Of a stretch of DNA of 64,000 bases, positions 33,590-42,952 are shown in pieces. The stretch spans positions 186,001 to 250,000 of the forward strand of contig CAJTMG010000002.1 of assembly GCA_910577405.1 (NCBI GenBank), in the 5' to 3' direction. Under the pieces are notes generated by a model, which saw nothing but the letters and a program-made list of their open reading frames with translations, did not search any database and was not told the origin of the DNA. Positions within the stretch are counted from its first letter, which is position 1. Each line of letters opens with the position of its first letter. The DNA is from an uncultured Oscillibacter sp. (GTDB taxonomy: Bacteria > Bacillota > Clostridia > Oscillospirales > Oscillospiraceae). The translations under genes were made by a program, and so were the position numbers.

Positions 33590-33748
33590 ATGGAAGGACT
33601 ACCCCGTTACTATACCCTGCTGTTCAACGCGGTAACGGACGCTCTGGAGGCATTGCAGGCGGGCGAGTACACGAAAGCGGAATTGCTTTTGCTGAACGGC
33701 CAGCATTCGGCGGAGGAAGCGTATTTACAGGAGACAGATGGTGAATAA
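33590..33748 (+). CDS. Unknown 52-residue protein
   Basis: A small soluble, mostly helical acidic protein (LFNAVTDALEALQAGEYTKAELLL). The strong ribosome site GGAAAGGAGGTGGG and a terminator right behind it support it as a real gene. I recognise no family. It is divergent from the RHH gene and may share its control. Confidence 0.6.
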   Translation: MEGLPRYYTLLFNAVTDALEALQAGEYTKAELLLLNGQHSAEEAYLQETDGE

Positions 33749-33759
33749 AGAATAAAGAG

Positions 33760-33792
33760 AAAGGACGGGTATCGGGAACCCGCCCTTTTTTT
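33760..33792 (+). terminator. Terminator after the 33590 gene
   Basis: An 11-bp stem with one mismatch around a short loop (33760-33786) is followed by T-rich sequence to 33792. Confidence 0.8.
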
Positions 33793-33798
33793 CAGTGC

Positions 33799-35520
33799 TT
33801 ATATGTAATTCTGGCTGGTAACGTCGAACACGCCCCGGGTGGTGATGCGAAGGGAGGGGATCACCGGCAGGGCCATAAAGCTGAGGGTCATAAAGGGGTC
33901 GATATCCTGCGAGACTCCCAAGGCATGAGCGGTGGCTTTGGCGGCTTCCAGGGCCTCGTTGACCTCCAGAAGGGGCCGGTCGCTCATAATGCCCGCAATC
34001 GGCAGAGGCACTTCCGCTTTCACGCCGCCGTCCCAGACCACAATGCCGCCTCCCAGCTCTGCCACGTGGTTTGCCGCGGCGGCACAATCGGCGTCGGTAC
34101 AGCCCACCACGATGATATTATGAGAGTCGTGAGAAATGGACGTGGCCACCGCGCCGGATTTCAGCCCGTAGCCCTGGAGATAGCCCACGCCGATATGCCG
34201 GGTGTTCTTATGACGTTCCACCACGGCGATTTTCAGCACGTCATACTCTACATCGATCCGGTCGGAGTAACCCGCGTCCACGGTGGTGATCTCGCCGGGG
34301 ACCATGCCGATGATGCCCCTTGGACGATGGTCGGCGAAGTCCTCCGGGGCCAGGGTTTGGAGGTGGAAGGTGTCATAGGCCCGTTCCAGCAGGTAAGGCT
34401 CGATTTTCGGTTCCGGAATCTCCCGCGGCACGCCGTTCTCCGCCATCAGCACGCCCTTTTTGTAGACCCGGCGGATATTGAAGTCCTGGAAGTTGTCGAT
34501 AATCACGAAATCCCCCAGATACCCCGGCGCAATGGCCCCCCGGTTGTTCAGGAGGAAGTAGCGCGCGGCGTTATGACAGGCGACCTTCACCGCGGTAATG
34601 GGGTCCGCTCCCAGGGCAATGGCCTTTTTCACGATATAATCAATGTGGCCCTTTTCCAGCAGGTCGTTGGGATGCTTGTCGTCGGTGCAGAACATACAGC
34701 GTTCAGCGTACTTGTCGCAGAGCAGGGGGGCCAGGGCTTCCAGATTCCTTGCGGCGGTACCGTCCCGGATCATGATGAACTGTCCCCGTTCCAGCTTGGC
34801 AATGGCGTCCTGAAGGTCGTGGCACTCATGGTCGGAGTAGACCCCTGCGGCGATGTAGGCGTTCAGGTCGTTCCCCTGCAAATCCGGCGCGTGACCGTCA
34901 ATCTTCTTATGATGGGCCTGGGACGCGACGATTTTCTCAACAGGCTGGTCGTCGCCGGCGATAATGCCCACAAAGTTCATCATCTCCGCCAGCCCCTGGA
35001 CCCTGGGATGGTCATAGAAAGAATCGATCGCCCGGTAATCCAGCGCGGCTCCGGACTCGTCCAGCGGCGTGGCGGGCACGCAGGAGGGCAGCATAAACCG
35101 CACGTCCACAGGAAGCCCTTCCGTGGCCTGGAGCATGAATTCAATGCCGTCGGTGCCCATCACGTTGGCGATCTCATGGGGGTCGGTGACAACGGTAGTG
35201 GTTCCGTGGGGCAGGACCGCCCGGGCAAACTCACGGGGCGACACCAGCGAGCTTTCCAGATGAATATGGGCGTCCAGAAAGCCGGGCAGGACAATCTTGC
35301 CGCCGCAGTCGTCCTCGGTCTTCCCGGAGTAGCTTCCCATTCCCACAATCAGGCCCTCGGCTACGGCTATGTCCCCCTGACAGATCTCGTTGGAAAACAC
35401 ATTGACATAGGACGCGTTTTTCAATACCAGATCCGCCGGTTCCCGTCCAGCCGCCGCGTTGATAATCCGCCGTTTCTTTTGCAGCTTCCGGTTGATCTTC
35501 CCCGCATAGCTTTCTGACAT
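33799..35520 (-). CDS. ade: Adenine deaminase
   Basis: A 573-residue amidohydrolase converting adenine to hypoxanthine and ammonia. The metal motif DAHIHLESS and the region PHGTTTVVTDPHEIANVMG are typical, with later ligands in CTDDKHPNDLL and SHDSHNIIVVGC. Length fits the family (about 570-600). The ATG at 35520 follows AAGGAGTGATACC; the frame extends 56 codons upstream but would start before the promoter. It adds to the purine set formed by guaD and the NCS2 permease. Confidence 0.95.
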   Translation of the reverse strand: MSESYAGKINRKLQKKRRIINAAAGREPADLVLKNASYVNVFSNEICQGDIAVAEGLIVGMGSYSGKTEDDCGGKIVLPGFLDAHIHLESSLVSPREFARAVLPHGTTTVVTDPHEIANVMGTDGIEFMLQATEGLPVDVRFMLPSCVPATPLDESGAALDYRAIDSFYDHPRVQGLAEMMNFVGIIAGDDQPVEKIVASQAHHKKIDGHAPDLQGNDLNAYIAAGVYSDHECHDLQDAIAKLERGQFIMIRDGTAARNLEALAPLLCDKYAERCMFCTDDKHPNDLLEKGHIDYIVKKAIALGADPITAVKVACHNAARYFLLNNRGAIAPGYLGDFVIIDNFQDFNIRRVYKKGVLMAENGVPREIPEPKIEPYLLERAYDTFHLQTLAPEDFADHRPRGIIGMVPGEITTVDAGYSDRIDVEYDVLKIAVVERHKNTRHIGVGYLQGYGLKSGAVATSISHDSHNIIVVGCTDADCAAAANHVAELGGGIVVWDGGVKAEVPLPIAGIMSDRPLLEVNEALEAAKATAHALGVSQDIDPFMTLSFMALPVIPSLRITTRGVFDVTSQNYI

Positions 35521-35551
35521 GGTATCACTCCTTTTCCTTGATTTGCCGTCT

Positions 35552-35580
35552 ATTATACCGCGTTTTCGGGGAAATGTCCA
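35552..35580 (-). promoter_or_regulatory. ade promoter
   Basis: On the minus strand TGGACA (35580-35575), 17 bp, TATAAT (35557-35552), 32 bp upstream of the ATG. Confidence 0.85.
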
Positions 35581-35717
35581 CCAGATTCTGTAAAATGAAG
35601 CCGTCCATTCTGATTCCGCCGCCTGCTTTTCTGAAAAATGCTGAAGCAGCAGCGTGGGTACAGCAAAAAAGTTTACACGCTTCCCCATGTTTTCGTATGG
35701 GTTTCATAGAAATGATC

Positions 35718-35746
35718 TTGAAAAAACAACGGTTCTCTGCTATAGT
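35718..35746 (+). promoter_or_regulatory. smc promoter
   Basis: TTGAAA (35718-35723), 17 bp, TATAGT (35741-35746). The 35581-35717 stretch between the ade and smc promoters holds nothing else I recognise. Confidence 0.8.
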
Positions 35747-35787
35747 ATTCTGGTTATGGTATATCATTTTGCAGGAGGGCCGCAGGC

Positions 35788-38700
35788 GTGTATCTGAAAG
35801 CATTGGAAATACAGGGGTTCAAGTCGTTCCCAGACAAGACCCTGCTGAATTTCGGCGAAGACATTACGGCCATCGTAGGCCCCAACGGTTCCGGGAAGTC
35901 CAATATTTCCGACGCCATCCGCTGGGTGCTGGGGGAGCAGAGCGCGAAGGGACTCCGGGGCGCCAAGATGGAGGACGTGATTTTCGGCGGCACGGAGCGT
36001 CGGAACCCGGTGGGCTTTGCGCAGGTGACCCTGGTGCTGGACAATACGGAGCAGATTTTCCCCGCCATGGAGGAAGCAGAGGTCTCAGTAACCCGGCGGT
36101 ACTACCGGAGCGGCGAAAGCGAGTATTTTATCAACCGGCAGGCGGTGCGGCTCAAGGACGTGACGGAGCTCTTTCTGGACACCGGCCTGGGTCGGGAGGG
36201 TTATTCCATTATCGGGCAGGGCAAAATTGATGAGATCCTGTCCACCAAAAGCCAGGAGCGGCGGGAGATTTTCGAGGAAGCCGCCGGCATTTCCCGTTTC
36301 CGCCACCGCAAGGAGGAATCCCAGAGGAAGCTGGAGCGGACAGAAGAAAACCTGGTCCGGATCAACGACAAGATCGCCGAGCTGGAGCTGCAGGTGGACC
36401 CGTTGCGGAAACAGGCGGAGACGGCGAAGAAATACCTGCTTCTCCGGGACGAACTGCGGCTGCTTGAAATTTCGGTGTGGCTGGAAAATCTGGAGGAATT
36501 GAAGAGGAACGCCCGGAGTCTGGAAATTGACCTGCGGAACACCCAGACAGAGCGGGACCAGGCTCGTGCGTCGCTGGACGGCCTGTTTGCGGAAAGCGAG
36601 CGGTTCGGGGAGAAGATGCAGGCCCTGGACATGGAAGCGGAACGCCTGCGGGAGGAAGCGGCCCGTCTGGAGGGTCAGGCGAAGGATCAGGAGGCGCAGG
36701 CGGCGGTGCTTGAGAACGGCGTGGCCCATGACCGGGAGAACATCCGGCGGGCCCAGGAGGAACTGGTGGAGTCGGACAGCCGCGCGGGAGGTCTTGCGGC
36801 CCAGGCAGCGGAACAGAGGGAGTTTGCCGCCGGTCTGGAGGGCCGTGCGGCGGAGCTGAACCGGGACCTGGACGTGCTTCTGAAGCGGGCCGCGGAAGCC
36901 GCTGACCAGGCCGGAGGGCGTCAGAACGAAGCGGAAGCCCTCCGGGGCCGGGAAGCCATTGCAATAGCGGCGGCGGCGGACGCAAAGGCTGCTGCTGCGG
37001 CGGCAGGGGCGGAACGCATTCAGTTAATGGAACGTCAGGAGGCCGCCGCGCAGGAAGCCCGTACCGCCCGGGACCAGCTTACAGACACCCGGCAGGCGGC
37101 GCGGGAGAATCAGAAAGCCCTGGACCAGGCCCGGGAGCAGGCACAGGAGGCGGCCAACGTCATAGCCGGTCACAGCCTGCGGATGAAGGAACGGGAGCGG
37201 AAAACGGAGGAAGCCGTCCAGAAACGCATGGGGCTGACCGTGGACGTGGGCAATCTGGAGGGCCGTATCCGGATGCTGGAGGAGATGGAGCGGGAATATG
37301 AGGGCTATTCCAAGGCCGTCAAGCTGGTCTGTCAGACGGGGAGCAGTCATATTCACGGGCCTGTGGCAAATCTGATGCGTACCGGTTCCGAATACGCGCT
37401 GGCCATTGAGACGGCGTTGGGCGCGGGCTTGCAGAATATCGTGGTGGACCGGGAAGAGGACGCCAAAACTGCCATCAACTTCCTGAAACAGCGCAGCGCG
37501 GGCCGTGCCACCTTCCTGCCTCTGACGGCTATCCGGGGCACGGAAATGAGCCTGCGGGATGTGGAGGACGAGCCGGGCTTTGTAGGGCTGGCCTCCCGTT
37601 TGGTGCGGCATTCGGAACAATATGGGGATATTTTCCGCTATCTTCTGGGGCGTACAGTGATTGTGGAGGACCTGGACTGCGGTATCGCCCTGGCCCGGCG
37701 GTGTCGCTATGGCTTCCGGATTGTGACTCTGGACGGGCAGGTGATCAATCGCGGCGGCTCCATGACCGGCGGCTCGTCTTCCCGGAACGCGGGCGTGCTG
37801 AGCCGTGCGGCGGAACTGGAGAAGCTGCGGGAACAGTCCATGAGTTTGAATAGAGCGCTGATGGCGGCCAAACGTACCGAGGACACCTTGCAGAGAGAGC
37901 TTGCCATGGCCCGTTACGACCTGGAGACCGCCGAGGGCCAGAGACGGCAGGCGGAGGATGAGGTCTTGCGTCTGGAGGGCGGGAAGAATCATTTTGACGC
38001 GCTTCTGACCACCTTGCAGGAGACGCTGGAGAATTTAGAGGGTGAATTGGCAAGCCTGGCGGACCATATGGAGGAGAACGCCCAAAAATCCGCCCAGGCT
38101 GCAAAGACGATCGCGGTGCAGGAGGCCGTTGCTGCAGATCTGCGGGCACAGGCGGAAGCGGCCTTGTCGGGGCAGACGGAGCTTCTTGCCAGATCCAGCG
38201 CTTTGACAGAAGAGGTCAGCGCGAAAAAGGACGCCCTGAACAGCCTGAACAGTCAGAGAGACGCGGCCTTGCAGAGAAGCGCGGACCTGCGTCGTCTGGC
38301 GGCGGAGCTGACGGGCAACCGGGAACAGAAGGAAGCCGTTTTGCAGGGCTATGAAGAAAGTATCCGGCAGGCCCAGAAGGAGATTGACCAGTGCCGGGAG
38401 AACAGGGCGGCGTTGAGAGAGCAGGTCTCCGGATGCCGGGAAAAGCTGATGCGGCTGAACCAGGAGAAGATCCAGCTTGAAGCCCAGCGCACGGCTCAGA
38501 ACAAGGCCAGCCAGGAGATGAACGAACGGCTTCTGGATTTGGAGCGGTCGGCGTCAAGGCTGGAGCAGAAGGTGTCGGCGGCGGGCATGGAGGAAAAGCA
38601 GATTCTGGACCGCCTCTGGGAACACTACCAGCTCAGCCATACCGACGCTCAGGCCCAGAGAGTGGAGCTGGAGAGCGTCGCCAAGGCCGGCCGGCGGATC

Positions 38701-39348
38701 AGCGAGCTGAAACGGGATATTTCGGCCCTGGGGAATCCCAATATCGGCGCGATTGAAGAGTTCCAGCGTGTGAACAGCCGTTACACCTACCTGACGGGCC
38801 AGCGGGACGATGTGGAAGCGGCAAAAAAAGACCTGATGGAGATTATCGACGGTATTACAAAGGAGATGACCCGGATTTTCGCGGGACAGTTCCAGCTTTT
38901 GAATCAGAGTTTTCAGGAGACCTTCGCGGAGATGTTCGGCGGCGGCGAGGCACGGCTGGAATTGGAAGACCCCGACGACATCCTTTCCTGCGGCATCGAC
39001 ATCAAGGCCCAGCCGCCGGGGAAGACCCTCAAGACCATCTCACTGCTCTCCGGCGGCGAGAAAGCCTTTGTCGCCATTGCCCTTTACTTCTCCATCCTCA
39101 AGGTACATCCCACCCCCTTCTGCGTCATGGACGAAATCGAAGCCGCCCTGGATGATGTAAATGTGACCCGTTATGCTCGTTATATGCGCCAGCTTGCGGG
39201 GAAGACTCAGTTTATCGTCATTACCCACCGCCGGGGCACCATGGAGGAAGCGGACGTGCTTTACGGCGTTACCATGCAGGAACGGGGCATTTCCAAAATC
39301 CTGACCATCAATCTCAACGAGGCGGCCAAGGAGCTGGATATCGATTGA
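35788..39348 (+). CDS. smc: Chromosome segregation protein SMC
   Basis: A 1186-residue SMC ATPase that, with ScpA and ScpB, folds and separates chromosomes. The N-terminal head has FKSFPD and Walker A VGPNGSGKSN (around 32-41). Long coiled coils surround the hinge (about 500-680, with the glycine-rich GGSMTGGSS). The C-terminal head has the signature LLSGGEKAFVAIAL and Walker B FCVMDEIEAALDD. The start is GTG 35788 behind GGAGGG. The usual neighbour rnc is not directly upstream, and ftsY follows only after five tiny genes. Confidence 0.97.
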   Translation: MYLKALEIQGFKSFPDKTLLNFGEDITAIVGPNGSGKSNISDAIRWVLGEQSAKGLRGAKMEDVIFGGTERRNPVGFAQVTLVLDNTEQIFPAMEEAEVSVTRRYYRSGESEYFINRQAVRLKDVTELFLDTGLGREGYSIIGQGKIDEILSTKSQERREIFEEAAGISRFRHRKEESQRKLERTEENLVRINDKIAELELQVDPLRKQAETAKKYLLLRDELRLLEISVWLENLEELKRNARSLEIDLRNTQTERDQARASLDGLFAESERFGEKMQALDMEAERLREEAARLEGQAKDQEAQAAVLENGVAHDRENIRRAQEELVESDSRAGGLAAQAAEQREFAAGLEGRAAELNRDLDVLLKRAAEAADQAGGRQNEAEALRGREAIAIAAAADAKAAAAAAGAERIQLMERQEAAAQEARTARDQLTDTRQAARENQKALDQAREQAQEAANVIAGHSLRMKERERKTEEAVQKRMGLTVDVGNLEGRIRMLEEMEREYEGYSKAVKLVCQTGSSHIHGPVANLMRTGSEYALAIETALGAGLQNIVVDREEDAKTAINFLKQRSAGRATFLPLTAIRGTEMSLRDVEDEPGFVGLASRLVRHSEQYGDIFRYLLGRTVIVEDLDCGIALARRCRYGFRIVTLDGQVINRGGSMTGGSSSRNAGVLSRAAELEKLREQSMSLNRALMAAKRTEDTLQRELAMARYDLETAEGQRRQAEDEVLRLEGGKNHFDALLTTLQETLENLEGELASLADHMEENAQKSAQAAKTIAVQEAVAADLRAQAEAALSGQTELLARSSALTEEVSAKKDALNSLNSQRDAALQRSADLRRLAAELTGNREQKEAVLQGYEESIRQAQKEIDQCRENRAALREQVSGCREKLMRLNQEKIQLEAQRTAQNKASQEMNERLLDLERSASRLEQKVSAAGMEEKQILDRLWEHYQLSHTDAQAQRVELESVAKAGRRISELKRDISALGNPNIGAIEEFQRVNSRYTYLTGQRDDVEAAKKDLMEIIDGITKEMTRIFAGQFQLLNQSFQETFAEMFGGGEARLELEDPDDILSCGIDIKAQPPGKTLKTISLLSGGEKAFVAIALYFSILKVHPTPFCVMDEIEAALDDVNVTRYARYMRQLAGKTQFIVITHRRGTMEEADVLYGVTMQERGISKILTINLNEAAKELDID

Positions 39349-39385
39349 GACAACATACTGACTGCATTTTAAAGGAGCGAACGGG

Positions 39386-39610
39386 ATGAATCGAACTTTT
39401 CAGAATATCTTCGGCTGCGCGGGCTACGGGCTTGCGGCGGTTTTGCTGACGCTCTCCAATACCGGGCCAATGGCGGCGGCGGGGGTGGTGATTTTCCTCC
39501 TGACGGCCGGCTTTCATCTGGTGTTCAACCGCTGCCCCAACTGCGGGAAATTCCTGGGCTTTACCAGTTTCAGTCACCGCTGCAAACGCTGCCGGAAGGA
39601 ATTCCGCTGA
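39386..39610 (+). CDS. Small membrane protein with zinc ribbon (1)
   Basis: A 74-residue protein: two membrane helices (residues 10-45) and a C-terminal zinc ribbon built from CPNCGKF and CKRCRKEF. It starts 37 bp after smc with AAAGGAG upstream. Its pattern of helices followed by two CxxC pairs is repeated in the genes at 39934 and 40179, so the three look like diverged tandem copies. I know no function for this type. Confidence 0.75.
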   Translation: MNRTFQNIFGCAGYGLAAVLLTLSNTGPMAAAGVVIFLLTAGFHLVFNRCPNCGKFLGFTSFSHRCKRCRKEFR

Positions 39611-39633
39611 TATTTGGAAGGAGAAAAGCGCGT

Positions 39634-39786
39634 ATGAAAATCAGTATCCGTGAAATCATTTCCCTGATTCTTCTGCTGGCGGGGCTGGGACTGATCTTCC
39701 TGACCAATACCAAACCACTGATGATTCTGGCCTTTGGGATGATTATCGCCGCTGGAATTATTATCAGTGTGGGCAAACGGAAATAG
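39634..39786 (+). CDS. Very small membrane protein (2)
   Basis: A 50-residue protein with two hydrophobic stretches (IISLILLLAGLGLIFL and ILAFGMIIAAGIIISV) and a basic end KRK. It has a good ribosome site (GGAAGGAG) and lies 23 bp after its neighbour. It looks like the membrane part of the neighbouring zinc-ribbon proteins without the ribbon. Confidence 0.6.
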   Translation: MKISIREIISLILLLAGLGLIFLTNTKPLMILAFGMIIAAGIIISVGKRK

Positions 39787-39799
39787 AAGGGACAGAGCG

Positions 39800-39937
39800 A
39801 TGAAACAGGCGCTGCTTGTTCTGCTGGGCGCGCTTTTGTATGCCGCCGGAGTTCTGCTGCCCTGCCGGAAGAAGACTGGAAAGGGCAGGATTTTTCGCAA
39901 TGATATTCGGGATATTCTTGGGGAGGGAAAAACGTGA
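39800..39937 (+). CDS. Very small membrane protein (3)
   Basis: A 45-residue protein with one membrane helix (ALLVLLGALLYAAGVLL) and a basic tail. The upstream AAGGGAC is an acceptable ribosome site. Its last codons overlap the GTG start of the next gene by four bases, which argues that it is translated. Confidence 0.55.
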   Translation: MKQALLVLLGALLYAAGVLLPCRKKTGKGRIFRNDIRDILGEGKT

Positions 39938-40182
39938 GCCTGAGAGAAAAATCACGTCTGACCACAATGCTCATGCTGGCTGGGGCGGCATTAGGGACCA
40001 TCGGCGCGTATATCAATCTGACGGTGACCCTGCTTGGCGTGGCGCTGCTGTTCGGGGGCCTGTGGCTGCATCTGCGGTGGTATCGCTGCCCCCACTGCGG
40101 CGCGTCTCTGGGGCGGAACGGCATCCCGAAATACTGTCCCGGCTGCGGCGAGGCCATTGACGCTGACAGGAAAGAACCATGA
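39934..40182 (+). CDS. Small membrane protein with zinc ribbon (4)
   Basis: An 82-residue protein starting at GTG 39934: MSLREKSR, two membrane helices, then CPHCGASL and CPGCGEAI forming a zinc ribbon. It shares the MSLR-K start and overall layout with the next gene, its probable duplicate. GTGA overlap upstream and ATGA overlap downstream show translational coupling through the series. Confidence 0.75.
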   Translation: MSLREKSRLTTMLMLAGAALGTIGAYINLTVTLLGVALLFGGLWLHLRWYRCPHCGASLGRNGIPKYCPGCGEAIDADRKEP

Positions 40183-40415
40183 GCCTGCGGCAGAAAATCA
40201 TGGCCAGCATCGGGGCGCTGTTTGCCGGGCTGATTCTGATGGTCTGTTTCTGGGGCCGTCCGCTGCTGCAAATCCTGGGCCTGCTGATCGCTTTGGACGG
40301 CCTGTTTCTGCATTGGCTCTGGTATCGCTGCCCCAAATGCGGAAAGCATCTGACCTGGGCGCGGACCTGGACCTTCTGCCCCCGCTGCGGCGCGTGGATT
40401 GACTACGACGGATAG
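40179..40415 (+). CDS. Small membrane protein with zinc ribbon (5)
   Basis: A 78-residue protein (MSLRQKIMASIGALFAGL) with two membrane helices, the shared LWYRCPKCGKH segment and a second pair CPRCGAW. The neighbour at 39934 has LRWYRCPHCGAS in the same position, so the two are paralogues. This is the last of the five small genes; ftsY follows 56 bp later. Confidence 0.75.
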   Translation: MSLRQKIMASIGALFAGLILMVCFWGRPLLQILGLLIALDGLFLHWLWYRCPKCGKHLTWARTWTFCPRCGAWIDYDG

Positions 40416-40471
40416 CGTTCAAAGGACAGAGAATTCCTCATTCCTGATTGCATAGACACGGGAGGTTATTT

Positions 40472-41344
40472 ATGGGCTTTTTTGACAAGCTGAAAAAGAT
40501 TACAACGAATTTGTTCACCACCTACACGGAAGCGGACGAAGCGTTTTTCGAGGAGCTGGAAGAGACGCTGATTCTGGCGGATTTCGGGATGGAAGTTGCT
40601 GTAGACACCGTAGAGAAGCTGCGGGAGAAGGTACGAAAGGAAAAGCTGGTCAGTCAGGAGGACGTGAAAGCCGCCCTGCGTCAGATCATTGTGGAAACGC
40701 TGGACATCGGCACCACGGAAGTGAATGTGTCCACGTCGCCCTGTGTGTTCCTCTTCATCGGCGTGAACGGCGTAGGCAAGACCACCTCCATCGGCAAGCT
40801 GGCGAATCTCCTGCGGTACGGCGGGAAGAAATGCCTGCTCTGCGCGTCGGACACCTTCCGGGCGGCGGCGGCGGACCAATTGGAAATCTGGGCGGAACGT
40901 GCTCACGCGGAGATTGTCCGTCAGCACGAGGGGGCGGACCCCGGCGCGGTGCTGTTCGACGCCCTCCAAGCCGCGAAAGCCCGTAAAATCGACGTGGTCC
41001 TCTGCGATACCGCCGGACGGCTCCACAACAAGGCGAATCTTATGGCGGAGCTGGCGAAGCTGAGCAAGATCATCGACCGCGAATGCCCCGGCGCGGCACG
41101 GGAAACCCTCCTGGTCCTGGACGCCACCACCGGTCAGAACGGCTTGATTCAGGCCCGGACCTTCAAGGAGACGGCGGGCTTGACAGGCATCGTCCTCACC
41201 AAGCTGGACGGCACGGCAAAGGGCGGCATCGTGGTGGCCATCTCCAAGGAACTGGGCGTACCCGTCAAGCTGGCCGGCATTGGCGAGGGCATCGACGACC
41301 TCCAGCCGTTCGACGCGGAATCCTACGCCGAAGCGATCATCTGA
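40472..41344 (+). CDS. ftsY: SRP receptor FtsY
   Basis: A 290-residue SRP GTPase that receives the Ffh-ribosome complex at the membrane. The short N-terminus FFDKLKKITTNLF provides the membrane-binding helix; the long acidic A domain of E. coli FtsY is absent, as in other Gram-positives. The GTPase has G1 GVNGVGKTTSIGKL, G3 DTAGRLHN and G4 TKLDGTAKGG. The ATG at 40472 follows GGGAGG. Smc-FtsY linkage is conserved in Firmicutes. Confidence 0.96.
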   Translation: MGFFDKLKKITTNLFTTYTEADEAFFEELEETLILADFGMEVAVDTVEKLREKVRKEKLVSQEDVKAALRQIIVETLDIGTTEVNVSTSPCVFLFIGVNGVGKTTSIGKLANLLRYGGKKCLLCASDTFRAAAADQLEIWAERAHAEIVRQHEGADPGAVLFDALQAAKARKIDVVLCDTAGRLHNKANLMAELAKLSKIIDRECPGAARETLLVLDATTGQNGLIQARTFKETAGLTGIVLTKLDGTAKGGIVVAISKELGVPVKLAGIGEGIDDLQPFDAESYAEAII

Positions 41345-41453
41345 TGGAATCAGAAATTGGTTCACTTTGCGGAAAAGTTTTCTTCTATCTTTTATCTCCT
41401 GCGCTCTAATTTCTTATCTGATCTCTTATCTGAAATGAAACGGAGGAAACCTC

Positions 41454-42176
41454 ATGACCAGAGAAGACGGCCGGGCATTCAACGAGCTGCGGCCTGTGAA
41501 GATTACCACGGACTTTATCCAATTTGCGGAGGGAAGCTGTCTGATAGAATGCGGCGACACAAAGGTCCTCTGCTGTGCCAGCGTGGAAGACCGTACCCCG
41601 CCCCACGTTCCCTATGGCCATGGCTGGGTAACGGCGGAATACTCCATGCTGCCCAGGGCCAATCGTGAACGGAGCAAGCGGGATGTCTCGAAGCTGAAGC
41701 TCTCCCCCAGAAGTGCGGAGATTCAGCGGCTTGTGGGGCGTTCTCTCCGGGCGGCGGTGGACATGAAGCGTCTTGGGGAGCTGACCATTACCGTAGACTG
41801 CGACGTGCTCCAGGGCGACGGCGGCACCCGGACGGCTTCCGTGACCGGGGGCTTTGTGGCGTTGGCGCTGGCCTGCCGGAAGCTGGTGCGGGACGGCGAT
41901 TTGGCTTCCTCACCCATCCGGCATTACGTCACCGGCGTTTCCGCGGGCATTGTGGAGGACACAGCATTGCTGGATCTGCGGTACAGCGAGGACAGCCGGG
42001 CGCAAGTGGACCTGAACTGCATCATGACGGAAACCGGAGAACTGATAGAGCTCCAGGGCACCGGCGAGGGCAGGTCCTTTACCATTACGGAACAGCAGGA
42101 GCTTGTACGGCTGTGCGCGAAGGGCTGTAAGGAATTGCAGGCGATCCAGAAGGAAGCGTTAGGAGGCGGGTTCTGA
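41454..42176 (+). CDS. rph: Ribonuclease PH
   Basis: A 240-residue phosphorolytic 3'-5' exoribonuclease that trims tRNA precursors. Conserved features include GDTKVLC, the DCDVLQGDGGTRTASV core with phosphate-site residues and the ASVTGG loop. The 109-bp gap to ftsY has AT-rich CTTATCTGA direct repeats but no clear promoter. Its last base is the first base of rdgB. Confidence 0.96.
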   Translation: MTREDGRAFNELRPVKITTDFIQFAEGSCLIECGDTKVLCCASVEDRTPPHVPYGHGWVTAEYSMLPRANRERSKRDVSKLKLSPRSAEIQRLVGRSLRAAVDMKRLGELTITVDCDVLQGDGGTRTASVTGGFVALALACRKLVRDGDLASSPIRHYVTGVSAGIVEDTALLDLRYSEDSRAQVDLNCIMTETGELIELQGTGEGRSFTITEQQELVRLCAKGCKELQAIQKEALGGGF

Positions 42177-42769
42177 TGTCGATGAAATTTGTATTGGCGT
42201 CCCACAACCCCGGCAAGCTGGCGGAAATGCAGTCAATCCTCTCCGGCTATGGGGTGGAGGTGGTCAGTCCGGCGGAGGTGGGCGTATCCCTGGAGGTAGA
42301 GGAAACCGGCGGGACCTTTGGTGAAAACGCCATGCTGAAAGCGAAAGCCTACTGTGAAGCCTCGGGGCTGCCGGCCATCGCGGACGACTCCGGCCTCTGC
42401 GTGGACGCCCTGAACGGAGGCCCCGGCGTATACTCGGCCCGTTACGGCGGCGAGGACCTGGACGACCGGGGACGCTGTATGCTGCTTCTGAGCAATCTGC
42501 GGGGCCAGACCACCCGCGCTGCCCATTTCTCCTGCGCCATCGCCTGCGCCTTCCCCGACGGCCGGACCCTGACCGCGGAGGGACGCTGTGACGGAGCCAT
42601 CGCCTTTGCGCCCCTGGGTGACGGCGGCTTTGGCTACGATCCCCTGTTTCTTTTGACGGAAAAGGGAAAGACCTTCGGACAGCTCAGCCCGGAGGAAAAG
42701 AGCGCCGTCTCCCATCGAGGCAAAGCGTTGGCGGCGTTTGCGGCGGAGCTGGGCGCGTGCCTGGGATAA
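42176..42769 (+). CDS. rdgB: XTP/dITP diphosphatase
   Basis: A 197-residue Ham1/RdgB pyrophosphatase that removes deaminated purine nucleotides (XTP, ITP, dITP) before they enter nucleic acids. The N-terminal FVLASHNPGKLAEMQ, the acidic ADDSGLCVDALNGGPGVYSAR core and FGYDPLF are all present. The first ATG overlaps rph; a second ATG six bases later is equally possible. Rph-RdgB pairing is conserved in Firmicutes. Confidence 0.96.
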   Translation: MSMKFVLASHNPGKLAEMQSILSGYGVEVVSPAEVGVSLEVEETGGTFGENAMLKAKAYCEASGLPAIADDSGLCVDALNGGPGVYSARYGGEDLDDRGRCMLLLSNLRGQTTRAAHFSCAIACAFPDGRTLTAEGRCDGAIAFAPLGDGGFGYDPLFLLTEKGKTFGQLSPEEKSAVSHRGKALAAFAAELGACLG

Positions 42770-42952
42770 GCCGGAAGGGCCGCGGCGGAAAGAATATGAC
42801 GCAATGTCAGGCCTTTGCGAAGGGGCCTGCGACGGCGTTCCGGCAGACGGAATGTGCCGCTGGATTTGCTGCGGGCCGGGAGCAGTTGGAACATATCAAG
42901 GAATTCCGGGGTGCGGAATCATCGCCCCGTGAATCGGAAAGAAAGGCATACT

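Noticed and set aside
33925..35517. 530-codon frame opposite adenine deaminase
   Set aside because: Antisense shadow in GC-rich DNA; the opposite strand matches adenine deaminase over its full length.
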